Positions 16,272 to 25,243 are shown, counted from the stretch's first letter. The stretch is DNA of 64,000 bases from Roseivirga misakiensis (GCF_001747105.1 NZ_MDGQ01000005.1:372001-436000), one strand, 5' to 3'. Notes: generated from the letters alone by a model not told the origin. Program-made: numbers and translations.

Positions 16272-17616
16272 GACTGAGGAGGCACTAATTGCCAAATATG
16301 ATAAGCCCGTTCCTAGATACACAAGCTATCCGACAGTACTTGATTGGCATACAGATGGGTTTCATAAAGAGTGTTATATCGACAAACTGAAACTTAGCTT
16401 CGACCTGAATAAATCAGAAGGAATAAGTCTATACATCCACCTGCCATATTGTGAAAGTCTGTGTACTTACTGTGGCTGTAATACCCATATTTCGGTAAAT
16501 CATCAGGTGGAATACCCTTACATTCAGGCGCTGCTCAAAGAGTGGGAAATGTATGTCAGCACTTTTGGCGAACGACCAAAACTGAAAGAAATACATCTTG
16601 GGGGAGGTACACCCACTTTTTTTTCTGCCGAAAACCTGAAATTCCTAATTGAAAGCATAAAAAATACGGTCGAGCTAATGCCCGGCTATGAATTCAGCTT
16701 TGAGGGGCACCCGAACAATACCACATACGAACACTTGAAAGTCTTACGAGAAGTGGGCTTTTCTAGGGTGAGTTTCGGCATTCAGGACTTCGATCTCAAA
16801 GTTCAAAAAGCCATCAATAGGCTTCAGTCATTCGACCAAGTGGCTGAAGTAACAAAATGGTCTAGAATTTTGGGTTACGAATCGATCAACTTTGATCTAA
16901 TTTATGGACTTCCATTCCAAACGGAGGAGACCATATTAGACACTATGGAGAAAGTTGGTCACTTAAAACCCGATAGGATTGCTTTTTACTCTTATGCACA
17001 CGTGCCATGGAAAAGGCCCGGCCAAAGAGCGTATAGCGAAACAGATTTGCCATCTCCATCCAGTAAGAGAAAGTTGAATATTCTGGGGCAGGCCCTACTT
17101 AGAAAACAAGGTTATTTACCCATCGGTATGGATCATTTTGCACTGCCAAATGATAGTCTTGTCGAGGCTTTTAAAGAAGGGCGACTCAATCGAAATTTTA
17201 TGGGTTATACTACTTCCAATAGTCAATTACTTATTGGAATTGGAGCCTCATCTATTTCAGATGTGGGGTTGGCCTACGGCCAAAATGCTAAGTCAGTTAA
17301 AGGCTATTTAGCCCAACTTGAAAAAGGTGCGCTACCGATAGTAAAAGGGCATATCATGTCAAAAGAAGATAGGAGAATTAAGGCGAAACTGTTGAAGGTA
17401 GCCTGTGAGCAAAGAATTAGTGCTGAAGATGCTTTAAACCTCTACGCCAATGATCGCGATCGGTTAAATGAATTGATTTTAGATGGGTTATTGGAGAAAA
17501 CAGCTGAAGGTTTTCTAGTGACCACTTCAGGAGCGCAATTTCTCAGAAATATCTGCTCCCTTTTCGACCCAAACTTCGGTAAGCAGAACAAAAGATCTTT
17601 TAGCCAAGCGGTATAA
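16264..17616 (+). CDS. hemN: Oxygen-independent coproporphyrinogen III oxidase
   Basis: A 450-residue radical-SAM enzyme of heme synthesis that decarboxylates coproporphyrinogen III without oxygen. The cluster motif is C63-x3-C67-x2-C70 with a following C72 (PYCESLCTYCGC), the true HemN form rather than the HemW type. GGGTPTF and SFGIQDFD are the SAM-binding strands; the C-terminal HemN domain covers about 370-440. It supplies heme for cbb3 oxidase under low oxygen, matching its place after ccoI-ccoS. Ends at a strong terminator. Confidence 0.95.
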   Translation: MNKTEEALIAKYDKPVPRYTSYPTVLDWHTDGFHKECYIDKLKLSFDLNKSEGISLYIHLPYCESLCTYCGCNTHISVNHQVEYPYIQALLKEWEMYVSTFGERPKLKEIHLGGGTPTFFSAENLKFLIESIKNTVELMPGYEFSFEGHPNNTTYEHLKVLREVGFSRVSFGIQDFDLKVQKAINRLQSFDQVAEVTKWSRILGYESINFDLIYGLPFQTEETILDTMEKVGHLKPDRIAFYSYAHVPWKRPGQRAYSETDLPSPSSKRKLNILGQALLRKQGYLPIGMDHFALPNDSLVEAFKEGRLNRNFMGYTTSNSQLLIGIGASSISDVGLAYGQNAKSVKGYLAQLEKGALPIVKGHIMSKEDRRIKAKLLKVACEQRISAEDALNLYANDRDRLNELILDGLLEKTAEGFLVTTSGAQFLRNICSLFDPNFGKQNKRSFSQAV

Positions 17617-17621
17617 AAAAA

Positions 17622-17651
17622 GCCCACCAAACAAATGAATGTATGGTGGGC
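17622..17651. terminator. Bidirectional terminator between hemN and the beta-barrel gene
   Basis: A perfect 8-bp stem GCCCACCA / TGGTGGGC with a 14-nt loop lies between convergent genes, with an A run (17613-17620 region) on one side and TTTTTT at 17659-17664 on the other, so it can end transcription from both directions. Confidence 0.85.
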
Positions 17652-17670
17652 CTGAATAGTTTTTTTGAAG

Positions 17671-18225
17671 TTATTTTCTCAAGAAAATACTCGCTCCCAG
17701 GGTGAAACCCGATAGGTTAAGGTTTAAACCAAAATTATTGGAGTCAGTCCCGTTTGTATCTTGGCTGTTATAGAAAATTCCACCGATGTTGGCATCGACA
17801 GCGAATTTATCCGATAAGAAATAAGCCACACCGGGGATTACGTTTATTCCAAAAGATGAAAAGTCCGTGCCATTGGCATCACCACTTGAGAAGTTGATAC
17901 CAGGCTGTAAAAACAGGTAGAATCTCTCACCCATACTTCTATAGAATCTGGCGAATGCCCCGTAGTTAAACTGGTCCGACTCAATGACACCACCTGGGTT
18001 TTCATTTTTTTGACGGTTGTATCCAATCGTAAGCCCCACACTTGTAGTTTCTGAAAGAAATAATGACGCCTGAGGATTTATTTGAAAGTTACTTGTTTCA
18101 AAAACGTCATTATCGGTTTTGTTGTATAAGAAGTTTCCACCTAAACGAACATCACCTTTTTGGATTTGTCCAAAGGCCACAGTGCCGAAGAACATTAGTG
18201 TAAGTAGTAGTACTGATTTTTTCAT
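17671..18225 (-). CDS. Outer-membrane beta-barrel protein
   Basis: A 184-residue protein with a signal peptide (about residues 1-19, cleaved after FGQ) followed by alternating strands with aromatic girdles (FNYGAFARFYRS, FYLFLQPGINFSS) and a terminal FTLGASIFLRK typical of small OmpA-like/porin-family barrels. Probably an eight-stranded barrel in the outer membrane. No specific function can be read. Single gene on the minus strand. Confidence 0.82.
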   Translation of the reverse strand: MKKSVLLLTLMFFGTVAFGQIQKGDVRLGGNFLYNKTDNDVFETSNFQINPQASLFLSETTSVGLTIGYNRQKNENPGGVIESDQFNYGAFARFYRSMGERFYLFLQPGINFSSGDANGTDFSSFGINVIPGVAYFLSDKFAVDANIGGIFYNSQDTNGTDSNNFGLNLNLSGFTLGASIFLRK

Positions 18226-18397
18226 AATTTTTGAGTTTGACTGTTAAGTTTGTTGATAATAGTAATACGCTAAAAACGATTGTTTGAGGTGTTTTTTCGG
18301 ATAGAAGGCCAAAGAATTCTATACGTGGTAAAAACAAGATAAAATGGGATTAAAAAATGGCGGCCGGCGAGGTTCAGCCAAACGAGGAAGTGGTTTC

Positions 18398-18823
18398 TTA
18401 TTTTTCTTTAATCTCCTCGAATCGGAGCTTTAATTGCCCATAAGCTTCGTTTAGGGCACCGATAGTGGCTTGCTGCTGGGCGATAATTCTTTCCTTTTCA
18501 CTCAGTAGCTTTTCTTGCTCTTGCGCCTTAGTAAGGTAAACTCCTTCAGGTTCGCGGGCCATGTTGTATTCAGGCTCTTCATGCGGAGTTATCTCTTGTT
18601 GACCTTCTCCAGTGATCAACCAACGGAGATTCAAAGATTCAAACAAGTTTGTCAAATCCTCAAGTACCTCAAAACTTGGCCTGGCCTCTGGGTCTCTTTT
18701 TAAGCGATATAAGCGCTCAGGTTTGTCATAGCCGAGTTTTTTAGCAAGATCGCTTGTATTTTTTACGCCTTTCGATTGAGCGTATGACAATAGTCTACTG
18801 AAAAAAGAGCCGTAATTATTCAT
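18398..18823 (-). CDS. HTH DNA-binding protein with C-terminal coiled coil
   Basis: A 141-residue protein. Residues 1-70 form a phage-repressor-like HTH (YAQSKGVKNTSDLAKKLGY, then RPSFEVLEDLTNLF, LRWLITGEG), and about 100-141 form a charged coiled coil (QEKLLSEKERIIAQQQAT). This compact form is common in Bacteroidota as a stand-alone regulator. No signal or sensor domain. Divergent from the 97-residue gene, so it may control that promoter. Confidence 0.8.
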   Translation of the reverse strand: MNNYGSFFSRLLSYAQSKGVKNTSDLAKKLGYDKPERLYRLKRDPEARPSFEVLEDLTNLFESLNLRWLITGEGQQEITPHEEPEYNMAREPEGVYLTKAQEQEKLLSEKERIIAQQQATIGALNEAYGQLKLRFEEIKEK

Positions 18824-18935
18824 TATATTTTGTATAAAAACAAACTATATTGTATTTTAGTCATGAAAGTTTGACTATTTTTCAAATATAGAAAATCTAC
18901 ACAAGAGAGTAAGTATAATCGATACACACAAAATT

Positions 18936-19229
18936 ATGGACATATTACCGCGGGAGAGGGAGCAGCTAATTATCAAACTTTTAATGGAGGATTATCGATT
19001 TCAGCAAATCACCCACCGTATGCGGCAAATCAATTTTCACTTTGATCGGTCCTTAGATCTTATGGGGATAATAGCTGGTTTAATGCATCAAGACCCCAGT
19101 ATAGATAACATTCCTTGGTTACATGAGTATGCTGAAGGACTTGAGCAAGTTTATCAAGCTGATTTTTGGAATGAAGGGCAGTTAGAAGCCATTGCCATAC
19201 TATCTTATGATCGCTTAAAAACGCTCTAA
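18936..19229 (+). CDS. Uncharacterised 97-residue protein
   Basis: A small helical, slightly acidic protein with no signal peptide or membrane segment. Starts MDILPREREQLIIKLLMEDY and has conserved-looking aromatic residues (IPWLHEYAEGLEQVYQADFW). I do not recognise the family. The frame is well isolated, has an ATG, and its codon use looks like neighbouring genes, so it is probably real. It lies between the HTH gene and the cbb3 promoter. Confidence 0.6.
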   Translation: MDILPREREQLIIKLLMEDYRFQQITHRMRQINFHFDRSLDLMGIIAGLMHQDPSIDNIPWLHEYAEGLEQVYQADFWNEGQLEAIAILSYDRLKTL

Positions 19230-19280
19230 AAGGAGTTTTAATCAACTTTTTTCTCCATCCGATAGCCTTTTTATAATAAC

Positions 19281-19294
19281 ATGATTTAAATCAG
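19281..19294. promoter_or_regulatory. FNR-type box upstream of ccoNO
   Basis: ATGATTTAAATCAG contains the perfect palindrome TGATTTAAATCA and matches TTGAT-N4-ATCAA at 8 of 10 positions. It is centred 87 bp before the ccoNO ATG. A partial -7 element (GTTCTTTG, 19316-19323) would set transcription near 19330 and the box near -41, the class II activator position. Binding by the FNR-like protein encoded at 12118-12840 is inferred. Confidence 0.6.
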
Positions 19295-19375
19295 TTTTTT
19301 AGCTAAGCCGCATCAGTTCTTTGCGGAAAAGTCACAGTTACCTTCGAATTAAATTCATCAACCCAAACTGTGACT

Positions 19376-21541
19376 ATGGAATTGGAAAAGTTTAAGTATG
19401 ACAATAAAATCGTCAAGTATTTTGCCATCGCAACGGTCGTTTTCGGTATCGTTGGTATGCTCGTGGGGCTACTCATAGCCACGCAACTGTTTCTTCCACA
19501 ACTAAATTTTGGTATTCCATATACGTCTTTTGGTAGAATTAGGCCACTGCATACCAACGCAGTGATTTTTGCCTTTGTGGGGAATGCCATGTTTGCTGGG
19601 GTGTATTATTCTATGCAGCGTTTGCTCAAAACGCGTATGGTCAGTGATTTACTCAGTTACATCCACTTTTGGGGTTGGCAACTGATCATAGTCGCAGCGG
19701 CAATTACGCTTCCGCTAGGTTTGACCACCTCTAAAGAATATGCCGAATTAGAATGGCCGATTGATATCGCGATCACCTTGATATGGATTGTATTTGGTAT
19801 GAATATGATCGGTACCATTCTGAAAAGAAGGGAGCGGCATATGTATGTGGCCATTTGGTTCTACATTGCCACTTTTGTAACTGTAGCGGTACTTCATGTT
19901 GTCAACTCCTTTGAAATTCCTGTCACCGCCTTTAAGAGTTATTCATGGTACGCAGGTGTTCAAGATGCCCTTGTACAATGGTGGTACGGTCACAACGCGG
20001 TGGCTTTCTTCCTGACGACACCATTTTTAGGATTAATGTATTATTTCTTACCAAAGGCGGCCAATAGGCCAGTTTACTCCTATAAACTCTCTATTATTCA
20101 CTTTTGGTCACTCATTTTTATCTACATATGGGCAGGACCGCACCATTTACTATATACTTCGCTTCCCAACTGGGCGCAGTCTTTAGGAACAGTATTTTCA
20201 ATCATGTTGATCGCGCCATCTTGGGGTGGTATGCTGAATGGACTACTCACCCTACGAGGTGCTTGGGATCGTGTTCGCGAAGATCCAGTTTTGAAATTTA
20301 TGGTCGTGGCTGTTACCGCGTATGGTATGGCTACGCTAGAAGGGCCATTACTCTCTATTAAAAATGTAAACGCCATTGCTCACTTTACAGATTGGATTGT
20401 GGCACACGTTCACGTTGGTGGATTGGGCTGGAATGGCTTCTTGATTTTTGGTATGCTTTACTGGCTCGTGCCACGTATGTGGGGGACCAAACTCTGGTCT
20501 ACTAAAGCGGCCAATATACATTTCTGGTTAGGTACCTTGGGTATCATCGTTTACGCATTACCAATGTATACTGCGGGAGTTGTTCAAAGCTTAATGTGGA
20601 AGAACTTCAATGCTGACGGATTTTTAGAATACCCTAATTTCTTAGAAACTGTAACTCAGATTATACCATTGTATATGATGAGAGCGATCGGTGGATTGCT
20701 ATACTTTGCGGGAGTCATCATTATGGCTGTGAACTTAGTGAAAACTGCCAAGCAAGGTAGTTTCATCTCAGAGGAGGCCGCCGAAGCCCCAGCATTAGAA
20801 AAGAAGAAAGTAATTGGTGGCTACTGGCACACTAAATTGGAGCGTAAGCCAGTCATTTTTACAAGTTTGGTGCTCGTGGCGATACTCATCGGGGGTGTTG
20901 TTGAAATGGTGCCAACTTTCTTGATCAAGTCCAATATACCAACCATTGCCAGCGTAAAACCTTACACTCCATTAGAGCTTCATGGTCGTGATTTATACAT
21001 CAGAGAAGGGTGTAGCAATTGCCACACTCAAATGGTAAGACCATTTAGATCAGAAACCGAAAGGTACAAGGGAGAATACTCTAAAGCTGGCGAATTTGTC
21101 TACGATCATCCATTCTTATGGGGATCGAAGCGAACAGGGCCCGACTTACATAGGGTAGGCGGTGCCTATAATAACACTTGGCACTTAAACCATATGTTCG
21201 ACCCAACTTCTACCTCTCCGGGTTCGATTATGCCACCTTATCCATGGCTATACACCGATCAAATTGATCCCGGTGCGACAGCCGGTAAGATTAAAGCCCT
21301 CAGGCGAGTAGGTGTGCCATATGCCGAAGGTTTTGAGGATGGTGAGGCGACGAAACAGCTGAAAGAACAAGCACAACAAATTTTGACCGACCTGAAAAAT
21401 GATCCGTCGAAATCTCTAGAAACCATAGAGGCCTATGCTGGCACTAAAGTGACAGAGACTACCGAAATCGTAGCCTTAATTGCCTACTTACAACGGTTGG
21501 GTACCGATATAAAAGTGAATTCAGTAGCTCAAAATCAATAA
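19376..21541 (+). CDS. ccoNO: cbb3 cytochrome oxidase fused subunit I/II (CcoN-CcoO)
   Basis: A 721-residue fusion. Residues about 1-490 are CcoN: heme-ligand His in RPLHTNAVIF, CuB/heme ligands in WYGHNAVAFF, GPHHLLYTS and IVAHVHVGGLGWNG, twelve or more membrane helices. After a linker and one more helix (about 505-525) comes CcoO with a single heme c motif C546-SN-C-H550 (CSNCHTQMVRPF) and a Met ligand in GSIMPPYPW. It reduces oxygen to water and pumps protons in the inner membrane. Separate genes are usual in Proteobacteria; the fusion is common in Bacteroidota. ATG at 19376 is preferred over GTG at 19370. Confidence 0.97.
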   Translation: MELEKFKYDNKIVKYFAIATVVFGIVGMLVGLLIATQLFLPQLNFGIPYTSFGRIRPLHTNAVIFAFVGNAMFAGVYYSMQRLLKTRMVSDLLSYIHFWGWQLIIVAAAITLPLGLTTSKEYAELEWPIDIAITLIWIVFGMNMIGTILKRRERHMYVAIWFYIATFVTVAVLHVVNSFEIPVTAFKSYSWYAGVQDALVQWWYGHNAVAFFLTTPFLGLMYYFLPKAANRPVYSYKLSIIHFWSLIFIYIWAGPHHLLYTSLPNWAQSLGTVFSIMLIAPSWGGMLNGLLTLRGAWDRVREDPVLKFMVVAVTAYGMATLEGPLLSIKNVNAIAHFTDWIVAHVHVGGLGWNGFLIFGMLYWLVPRMWGTKLWSTKAANIHFWLGTLGIIVYALPMYTAGVVQSLMWKNFNADGFLEYPNFLETVTQIIPLYMMRAIGGLLYFAGVIIMAVNLVKTAKQGSFISEEAAEAPALEKKKVIGGYWHTKLERKPVIFTSLVLVAILIGGVVEMVPTFLIKSNIPTIASVKPYTPLELHGRDLYIREGCSNCHTQMVRPFRSETERYKGEYSKAGEFVYDHPFLWGSKRTGPDLHRVGGAYNNTWHLNHMFDPTSTSPGSIMPPYPWLYTDQIDPGATAGKIKALRRVGVPYAEGFEDGEATKQLKEQAQQILTDLKNDPSKSLETIEAYAGTKVTETTEIVALIAYLQRLGTDIKVNSVAQNQ

Positions 21542-21544
21542 GTC

Positions 21545-21754
21545 ATGTTTAAGTACTATTTCGAACAAGTTGAAAATGTAGCCATCTGGCCCATTATCTC
21601 ACTTTCTATCTTTTTTGTCTTCTTCATTGGCCTGACCATTTATGTCTACAAAATGAACCGAGAACATATCAAGCATATGGAAAAAATGCCATTGGCAAAG
21701 GATGTAGAAAACCCTAAATCTCACTCAGACTTAAAATACCAAGCTCATGGATAG
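21545..21754 (+). CDS. ccoQ: cbb3 oxidase small subunit CcoQ/FixQ
   Basis: A 69-residue single-pass membrane protein with a hydrophobic helix at about 15-36 and a charged tail (KMNREHIKHMEKMPL). Position between CcoNO and CcoP identifies it as CcoQ, which stabilises the oxidase. Starts 3 bp after ccoNO and overlaps ccoP by 8 bp. Confidence 0.88.
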   Translation: MFKYYFEQVENVAIWPIISLSIFFVFFIGLTIYVYKMNREHIKHMEKMPLAKDVENPKSHSDLKYQAHG

Positions 21755-22544
21755 TAGTAATTTATTTAGCCAAGAAATGTTGTTGTACATCACCTTTGGT
21801 CTCGTAGTCTTAGTTGCCATTTTGGTATTAGTTACGGCCTTTTATGTACTTCAAGTATTAAAAACTCTTCTAGAAAAGAATAAAACTGAAGAACAGCGTT
21901 TGGCCGATCAATCAGCGCCAAGTTGGTTTGCGCAGCAATGGATGAAATGGAATGCTTTAAAGCCAATTGCCGACGAAGAAACCATTTTGCTAGATCATGA
22001 TTACGACGGAATTCAGGAATTAGACAATCACCTGCCACCTTGGTGGAAAGGGCTTTTCTACGTCACGATCGTTTATGCGGTAGTTTACATTATGATCTTC
22101 CATGTATTTGAAAGTTCTCCCCTGCAAGAAGAGGAATATGACATTGAAATGGCAGAAGCTGCTGCTGAACGGGCCAAAAAGGTTCAAGATGTAGTCTATG
22201 ACTTTGATGAGAATACTGTAACTGTGAATGATGCACCTGAGGCACTAGCAGAAGGAATGAAGTTCTATACTACAAACTGTGCAGTTTGTCATAAAGCCGA
22301 TGGTGGTGGCTTGGCTGGGCCTAACCTAACTGACGAATACTGGAGAAATGGAGGCGGTATAAAAAACGTGTATAAAGTGATTAAAAACGGAGTACAAGGA
22401 TCGGCCATGATCCCTTGGGAATCGCGCTTTAATCCTGAGCAAATGAGAAGTTTAGCCTCATATGTATTATCGCTACAAGGCAGTAACCCGCCAGGTGCTT
22501 TAGGGCCTGACGGAGAAATTTATAAGGAAGAAGAGGAGCAATAA
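21747..22544 (+). CDS. ccoP: cbb3 oxidase subunit III CcoP, single heme c motif
   Basis: A 265-residue subunit. Residues 1-37 contain a first membrane helix, about 96-118 a second (LFYVTIVYAVVYIMIF), preceded by LPPWWKGLF, the CcoP N-terminal signature. The periplasmic part has one cytochrome c domain: C178-AV-C-H182 and a Met ligand in GSAMIPWESRF. Classical CcoP has two CxxCH domains and one helix. So this form has lost or never had one heme c and has an additional helix. It ends in a Glu-rich tail. Passes electrons to CcoO. Confidence 0.95.
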   Translation: MDSSNLFSQEMLLYITFGLVVLVAILVLVTAFYVLQVLKTLLEKNKTEEQRLADQSAPSWFAQQWMKWNALKPIADEETILLDHDYDGIQELDNHLPPWWKGLFYVTIVYAVVYIMIFHVFESSPLQEEEYDIEMAEAAAERAKKVQDVVYDFDENTVTVNDAPEALAEGMKFYTTNCAVCHKADGGGLAGPNLTDEYWRNGGGIKNVYKVIKNGVQGSAMIPWESRFNPEQMRSLASYVLSLQGSNPPGALGPDGEIYKEEEEQ

Positions 22545-22555
22545 TTAGGCTTAGG

Positions 22556-23986
22556 ATGAAGAAAGAAGCCGACATAAAGGAGCTATATCATTACGACGAA
22601 CAATTTCGCGATGGTATAGCTACTGTCGATAAAGACGGTAAACGTGTTTGGGTTTACACTAAAAAACCAAAGGGTAAATACCACAATAAAAGGGTTGTAG
22701 TGACAGTCGTTTTGCTGTCTATCCTTTTTGCCGGACCGTTCATTAAAATAGGAGGAGAGCCTTTCCTTTTATTAAATGTCTTCGAGCGTAAGTTCTCCAT
22801 TCTAGGCGCTATTTTCTGGCCACAAGACTTCTTTTTACTGGCCCTCATGGCCATATCTTTCTTTGTTTTTGTGATTCTATTTACCGTCGTTTTTGGGCGA
22901 GTCTGGTGTGGCTGGGCGTGCCCACAAACCCTATTTATGGAAATGGTATTCAGGAAAATTGAATACCTCATAGATGGAGATGCCAACCAACAGCGGAGGC
23001 TAACAAAAATGCCTTGGAATGCCGAAAAGATCAGAAAGAGGCTTTTAAAGCATGGTATTTTTGCCTTCATCGCAGTATTGATCGGTCATACCGCCATGGC
23101 TTACCTTATCGGTATAGAGCAAGTCAAAGAAATTGTTACTACATCACCTAGCGAGAATCTAGCTGGCTTTTTTGGGCTCATAGCTTTTAGTGTGGTTTTC
23201 TATGCCGTTTTCGCATACCTGAGAGAACAAGCATGTATCGCTATTTGTCCTTATGGTCGTTTGCAAGGCGTCTTATTGGTCAAGGATTCTATGGCCGTGA
23301 TGTACGACTGGATTCGTGGGGAACCTAGAGGTAAACTGAAAAAGAAAGAATCGAATTCAGACAAAGGTGATTGTATCGACTGTAAGCTTTGCGTGCATGT
23401 ATGCCCAACAGGAATTGATATTAGAAATGGAACCCAGCTCGAATGTGTGAACTGCACTGCCTGCATTGACGCTTGCGACGATGTAATGACCAAAATCGGT
23501 AAGCCGACTGGGCTAATTCGGCCAACATCTGCTACTGCTGTAGAAGAAGGTAGACAACGAATCTTTACACCAAGAGTGGCTGGATACACCGGGGTTTTGC
23601 TGGTTTTAATGATACTTCTGACGGTATTTATTTCTGGTCGTGCAGATGTGGAAGCTACCGTTTTAAGAATGCCTGGTATGATGTATCAGAAACTAGATGA
23701 CGGAAGAATACAGAACATCTATAACATTCAGTTTTTGAACAAGACATCGGAACCATTGGACTTGGAAGTGACCATAAAGGACATGCCGAATGCCACCATT
23801 GAAAAAGCGGGAGGGGGGCTGGTCAATCTGGGAGCTAAATCGAAGTTAGATGGCATATTCATTATAAAAATACCAGGTAAAGATCTGATAGACAGGAAAA
23901 TGAAGATCGTTTTAGAGCTTAAGTCAGGAAATGAAATAGTTGATGTTTTGAAAACAAATTTTCTAGGGCCTGTGGAGGTGAAGTAG
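22556..23986 (+). CDS. ccoG: cbb3 oxidase assembly protein CcoG (RdxA/FixG)
   Basis: A 476-residue polyferredoxin-like membrane protein, proposed to reduce copper for cbb3 assembly. Membrane helices at about 40-60, 83-110, 160-185, 200-220 and 343-365; cytoplasmic Cys-rich segments GRVWCGWACPQT and CIAICPYGRLQG, and a 2[4Fe-4S] ferredoxin domain (CIDCKLCVHVCPTGID then CVNCTACIDACD). The C-terminal 100 residues form the periplasmic Ig-like domain seen in FixG. Directly downstream of ccoP. Confidence 0.95.
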   Translation: MKKEADIKELYHYDEQFRDGIATVDKDGKRVWVYTKKPKGKYHNKRVVVTVVLLSILFAGPFIKIGGEPFLLLNVFERKFSILGAIFWPQDFFLLALMAISFFVFVILFTVVFGRVWCGWACPQTLFMEMVFRKIEYLIDGDANQQRRLTKMPWNAEKIRKRLLKHGIFAFIAVLIGHTAMAYLIGIEQVKEIVTTSPSENLAGFFGLIAFSVVFYAVFAYLREQACIAICPYGRLQGVLLVKDSMAVMYDWIRGEPRGKLKKKESNSDKGDCIDCKLCVHVCPTGIDIRNGTQLECVNCTACIDACDDVMTKIGKPTGLIRPTSATAVEEGRQRIFTPRVAGYTGVLLVLMILLTVFISGRADVEATVLRMPGMMYQKLDDGRIQNIYNIQFLNKTSEPLDLEVTIKDMPNATIEKAGGGLVNLGAKSKLDGIFIIKIPGKDLIDRKMKIVLELKSGNEIVDVLKTNFLGPVEVK

Positions 23987-24007
23987 TATGAACTTAAAGA
24001 GTAGGAT

Positions 24008-24448
24008 ATGAATTGGGGGAATAAAATAGTAGTTGCATTTATAGGTTTTGTGGGTGTACTGTTTACCATGGTGTATGTCAGTGTCAACACAGACTTTAAC
24101 CTTGTGGAAGAAGACTATTATGAAAAAGAACTGGCTTACGAGGATCAAATTCAACGGATAAAAAATCATAATGAACTGGCGCAAAAGCCAACATTTAAGA
24201 TAAACCGATCCACCTTTCAAGTAGAATTAGCCTTCCCCGATCAGTTGGTTGATAGTATAGTCGAAGGCCAGGTGATGTTTTATCGGCCAAACACGGATCG
24301 ATACGATAAAGAGATACCACTTAAATTTAATGAAGAGGGAAAACTGCTAATCGATGTTTCGACTTACCCCGTGGGTGCTTGGAAATTGAAGATCAACTGG
24401 TCCGATCGTGAGAAAGAGTATTATAAAGAAATCGCTTTTGTCATATAA
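24008..24448 (+). CDS. ccoH: cbb3 oxidase assembly protein CcoH/FixH
   Basis: A 146-residue protein: one N-terminal membrane helix (about 6-27), then a periplasmic beta domain. The segment VNTDFNLVEEDYYEKELAYE is the FixH signature and WKLKINWSDREKEYY is typical of its end. It supports assembly of cbb3 oxidase with CcoI and CcoS. It ends exactly where the GTG of the next gene begins. Confidence 0.92.
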   Translation: MNWGNKIVVAFIGFVGVLFTMVYVSVNTDFNLVEEDYYEKELAYEDQIQRIKNHNELAQKPTFKINRSTFQVELAFPDQLVDSIVEGQVMFYRPNTDRYDKEIPLKFNEEGKLLIDVSTYPVGAWKLKINWSDREKEYYKEIAFVI

Positions 24449-25153
24449 GTGTTACTTGCTACAGCCATAGCGTTTGGATTTTTGGGCAGTTTGCACTGTT
24501 TGGGTATGTGTGCCCCTTTACTTTGGGCGGTACCTGAAAACAGCACTGCGAGGTCGGCATGGTGGCGAAACAAACTGCTTTACAACTCAGGCAGAATTAT
24601 TACCTACAGTTTGTTGGGTCTGTTGATTGGTATAGTCGGTGAAGGTATTTCACTGATCGGTTGGCAGCAACACCTGTCATGGATCACGGGCGTTGTGCTG
24701 ATTGTAGGCTTAATAGTGAGTATTTGGGGCCATAAACTGCCTTTTTTCAACGCAGCGACTCATCGTGTGACTAAGTTTGTGAAGCAAGGTGTAGCGAAGT
24801 CTTTCAAAAAGCATAATGCAAAGTCACAGCTTGTTTTTGGGTTATTCAACGGGCTTTTACCTTGCGGTCTGGTCTACATGGCACTTATAGCCAGTCTTTC
24901 CATGGAAACGATCGGTGGTAGTATGCTATATATGGTGCTATTTGGTTTGGGAACCGTGCCGATGATGATCGGCGCTGCCATCATGAAGCAATCCATTAAA
25001 TCTATTAAAGGCTTCAGCTTCAACAAAGTTTACCCTAAAGTTGTTCTTACCATAGCCCTTCTACTGATTATTCGCGGTATGAATTTGGGTATCCCATATC
25101 TCAGCCCAAAGTCCAATACCGTCAATGGTATAACGGTCTGTAAAACAGAATAA
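24449..25153 (+). CDS. TauE/SafE-family membrane protein linked to cbb3 maturation
   Basis: A 234-residue membrane protein with about six helices, starting with GTG directly after the ccoH stop. The first helix carries FGFLGSLHCLGMCAPL and the middle GLFNGLLPCGLVYMAL; the pair of Cys-containing motifs resembles DsbD/CcdA-like and SafE transporters that travel with ccoGHIS genes and are thought to handle copper or thiols. Annotated in relatives as a sulfite exporter, but context argues for oxidase maturation. Confidence 0.85.
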   Translation: MLLATAIAFGFLGSLHCLGMCAPLLWAVPENSTARSAWWRNKLLYNSGRIITYSLLGLLIGIVGEGISLIGWQQHLSWITGVVLIVGLIVSIWGHKLPFFNAATHRVTKFVKQGVAKSFKKHNAKSQLVFGLFNGLLPCGLVYMALIASLSMETIGGSMLYMVLFGLGTVPMMIGAAIMKQSIKSIKGFSFNKVYPKVVLTIALLLIIRGMNLGIPYLSPKSNTVNGITVCKTE

Positions 25154-25169
25154 AACTTAGGTTTATACC

Positions 25170-25181
25170 TGAGCTAGGTCA
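25170..25181. promoter_or_regulatory. Possible FNR half-site dyad upstream of the Usp gene
   Basis: TGAGCTAGGTCA has the TGA-N6-TCA core, centred 68 bp before the ATG of the tandem Usp gene. Candidate -7 elements follow (TATTTTTG at 25184-25191; TATTTTTA at 25205-25212). It overlaps a short hairpin (25156-25173) that could instead end the cbb3 transcript, so the assignment is weak. Confidence 0.3.
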
Positions 25182-25243
25182 TCTATTTTTGGGTTTAGTG
25201 TGGGTATTTTTAATTAAAGTTTTAAACCATTAATCGATAAGCC

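Noticed and set aside
22654-23070. A 138-residue frame antisense to ccoG
   Set aside because: Lies fully within a well-supported gene; composition (Lys/Arg/Thr rich without domains) marks it as a shadow.
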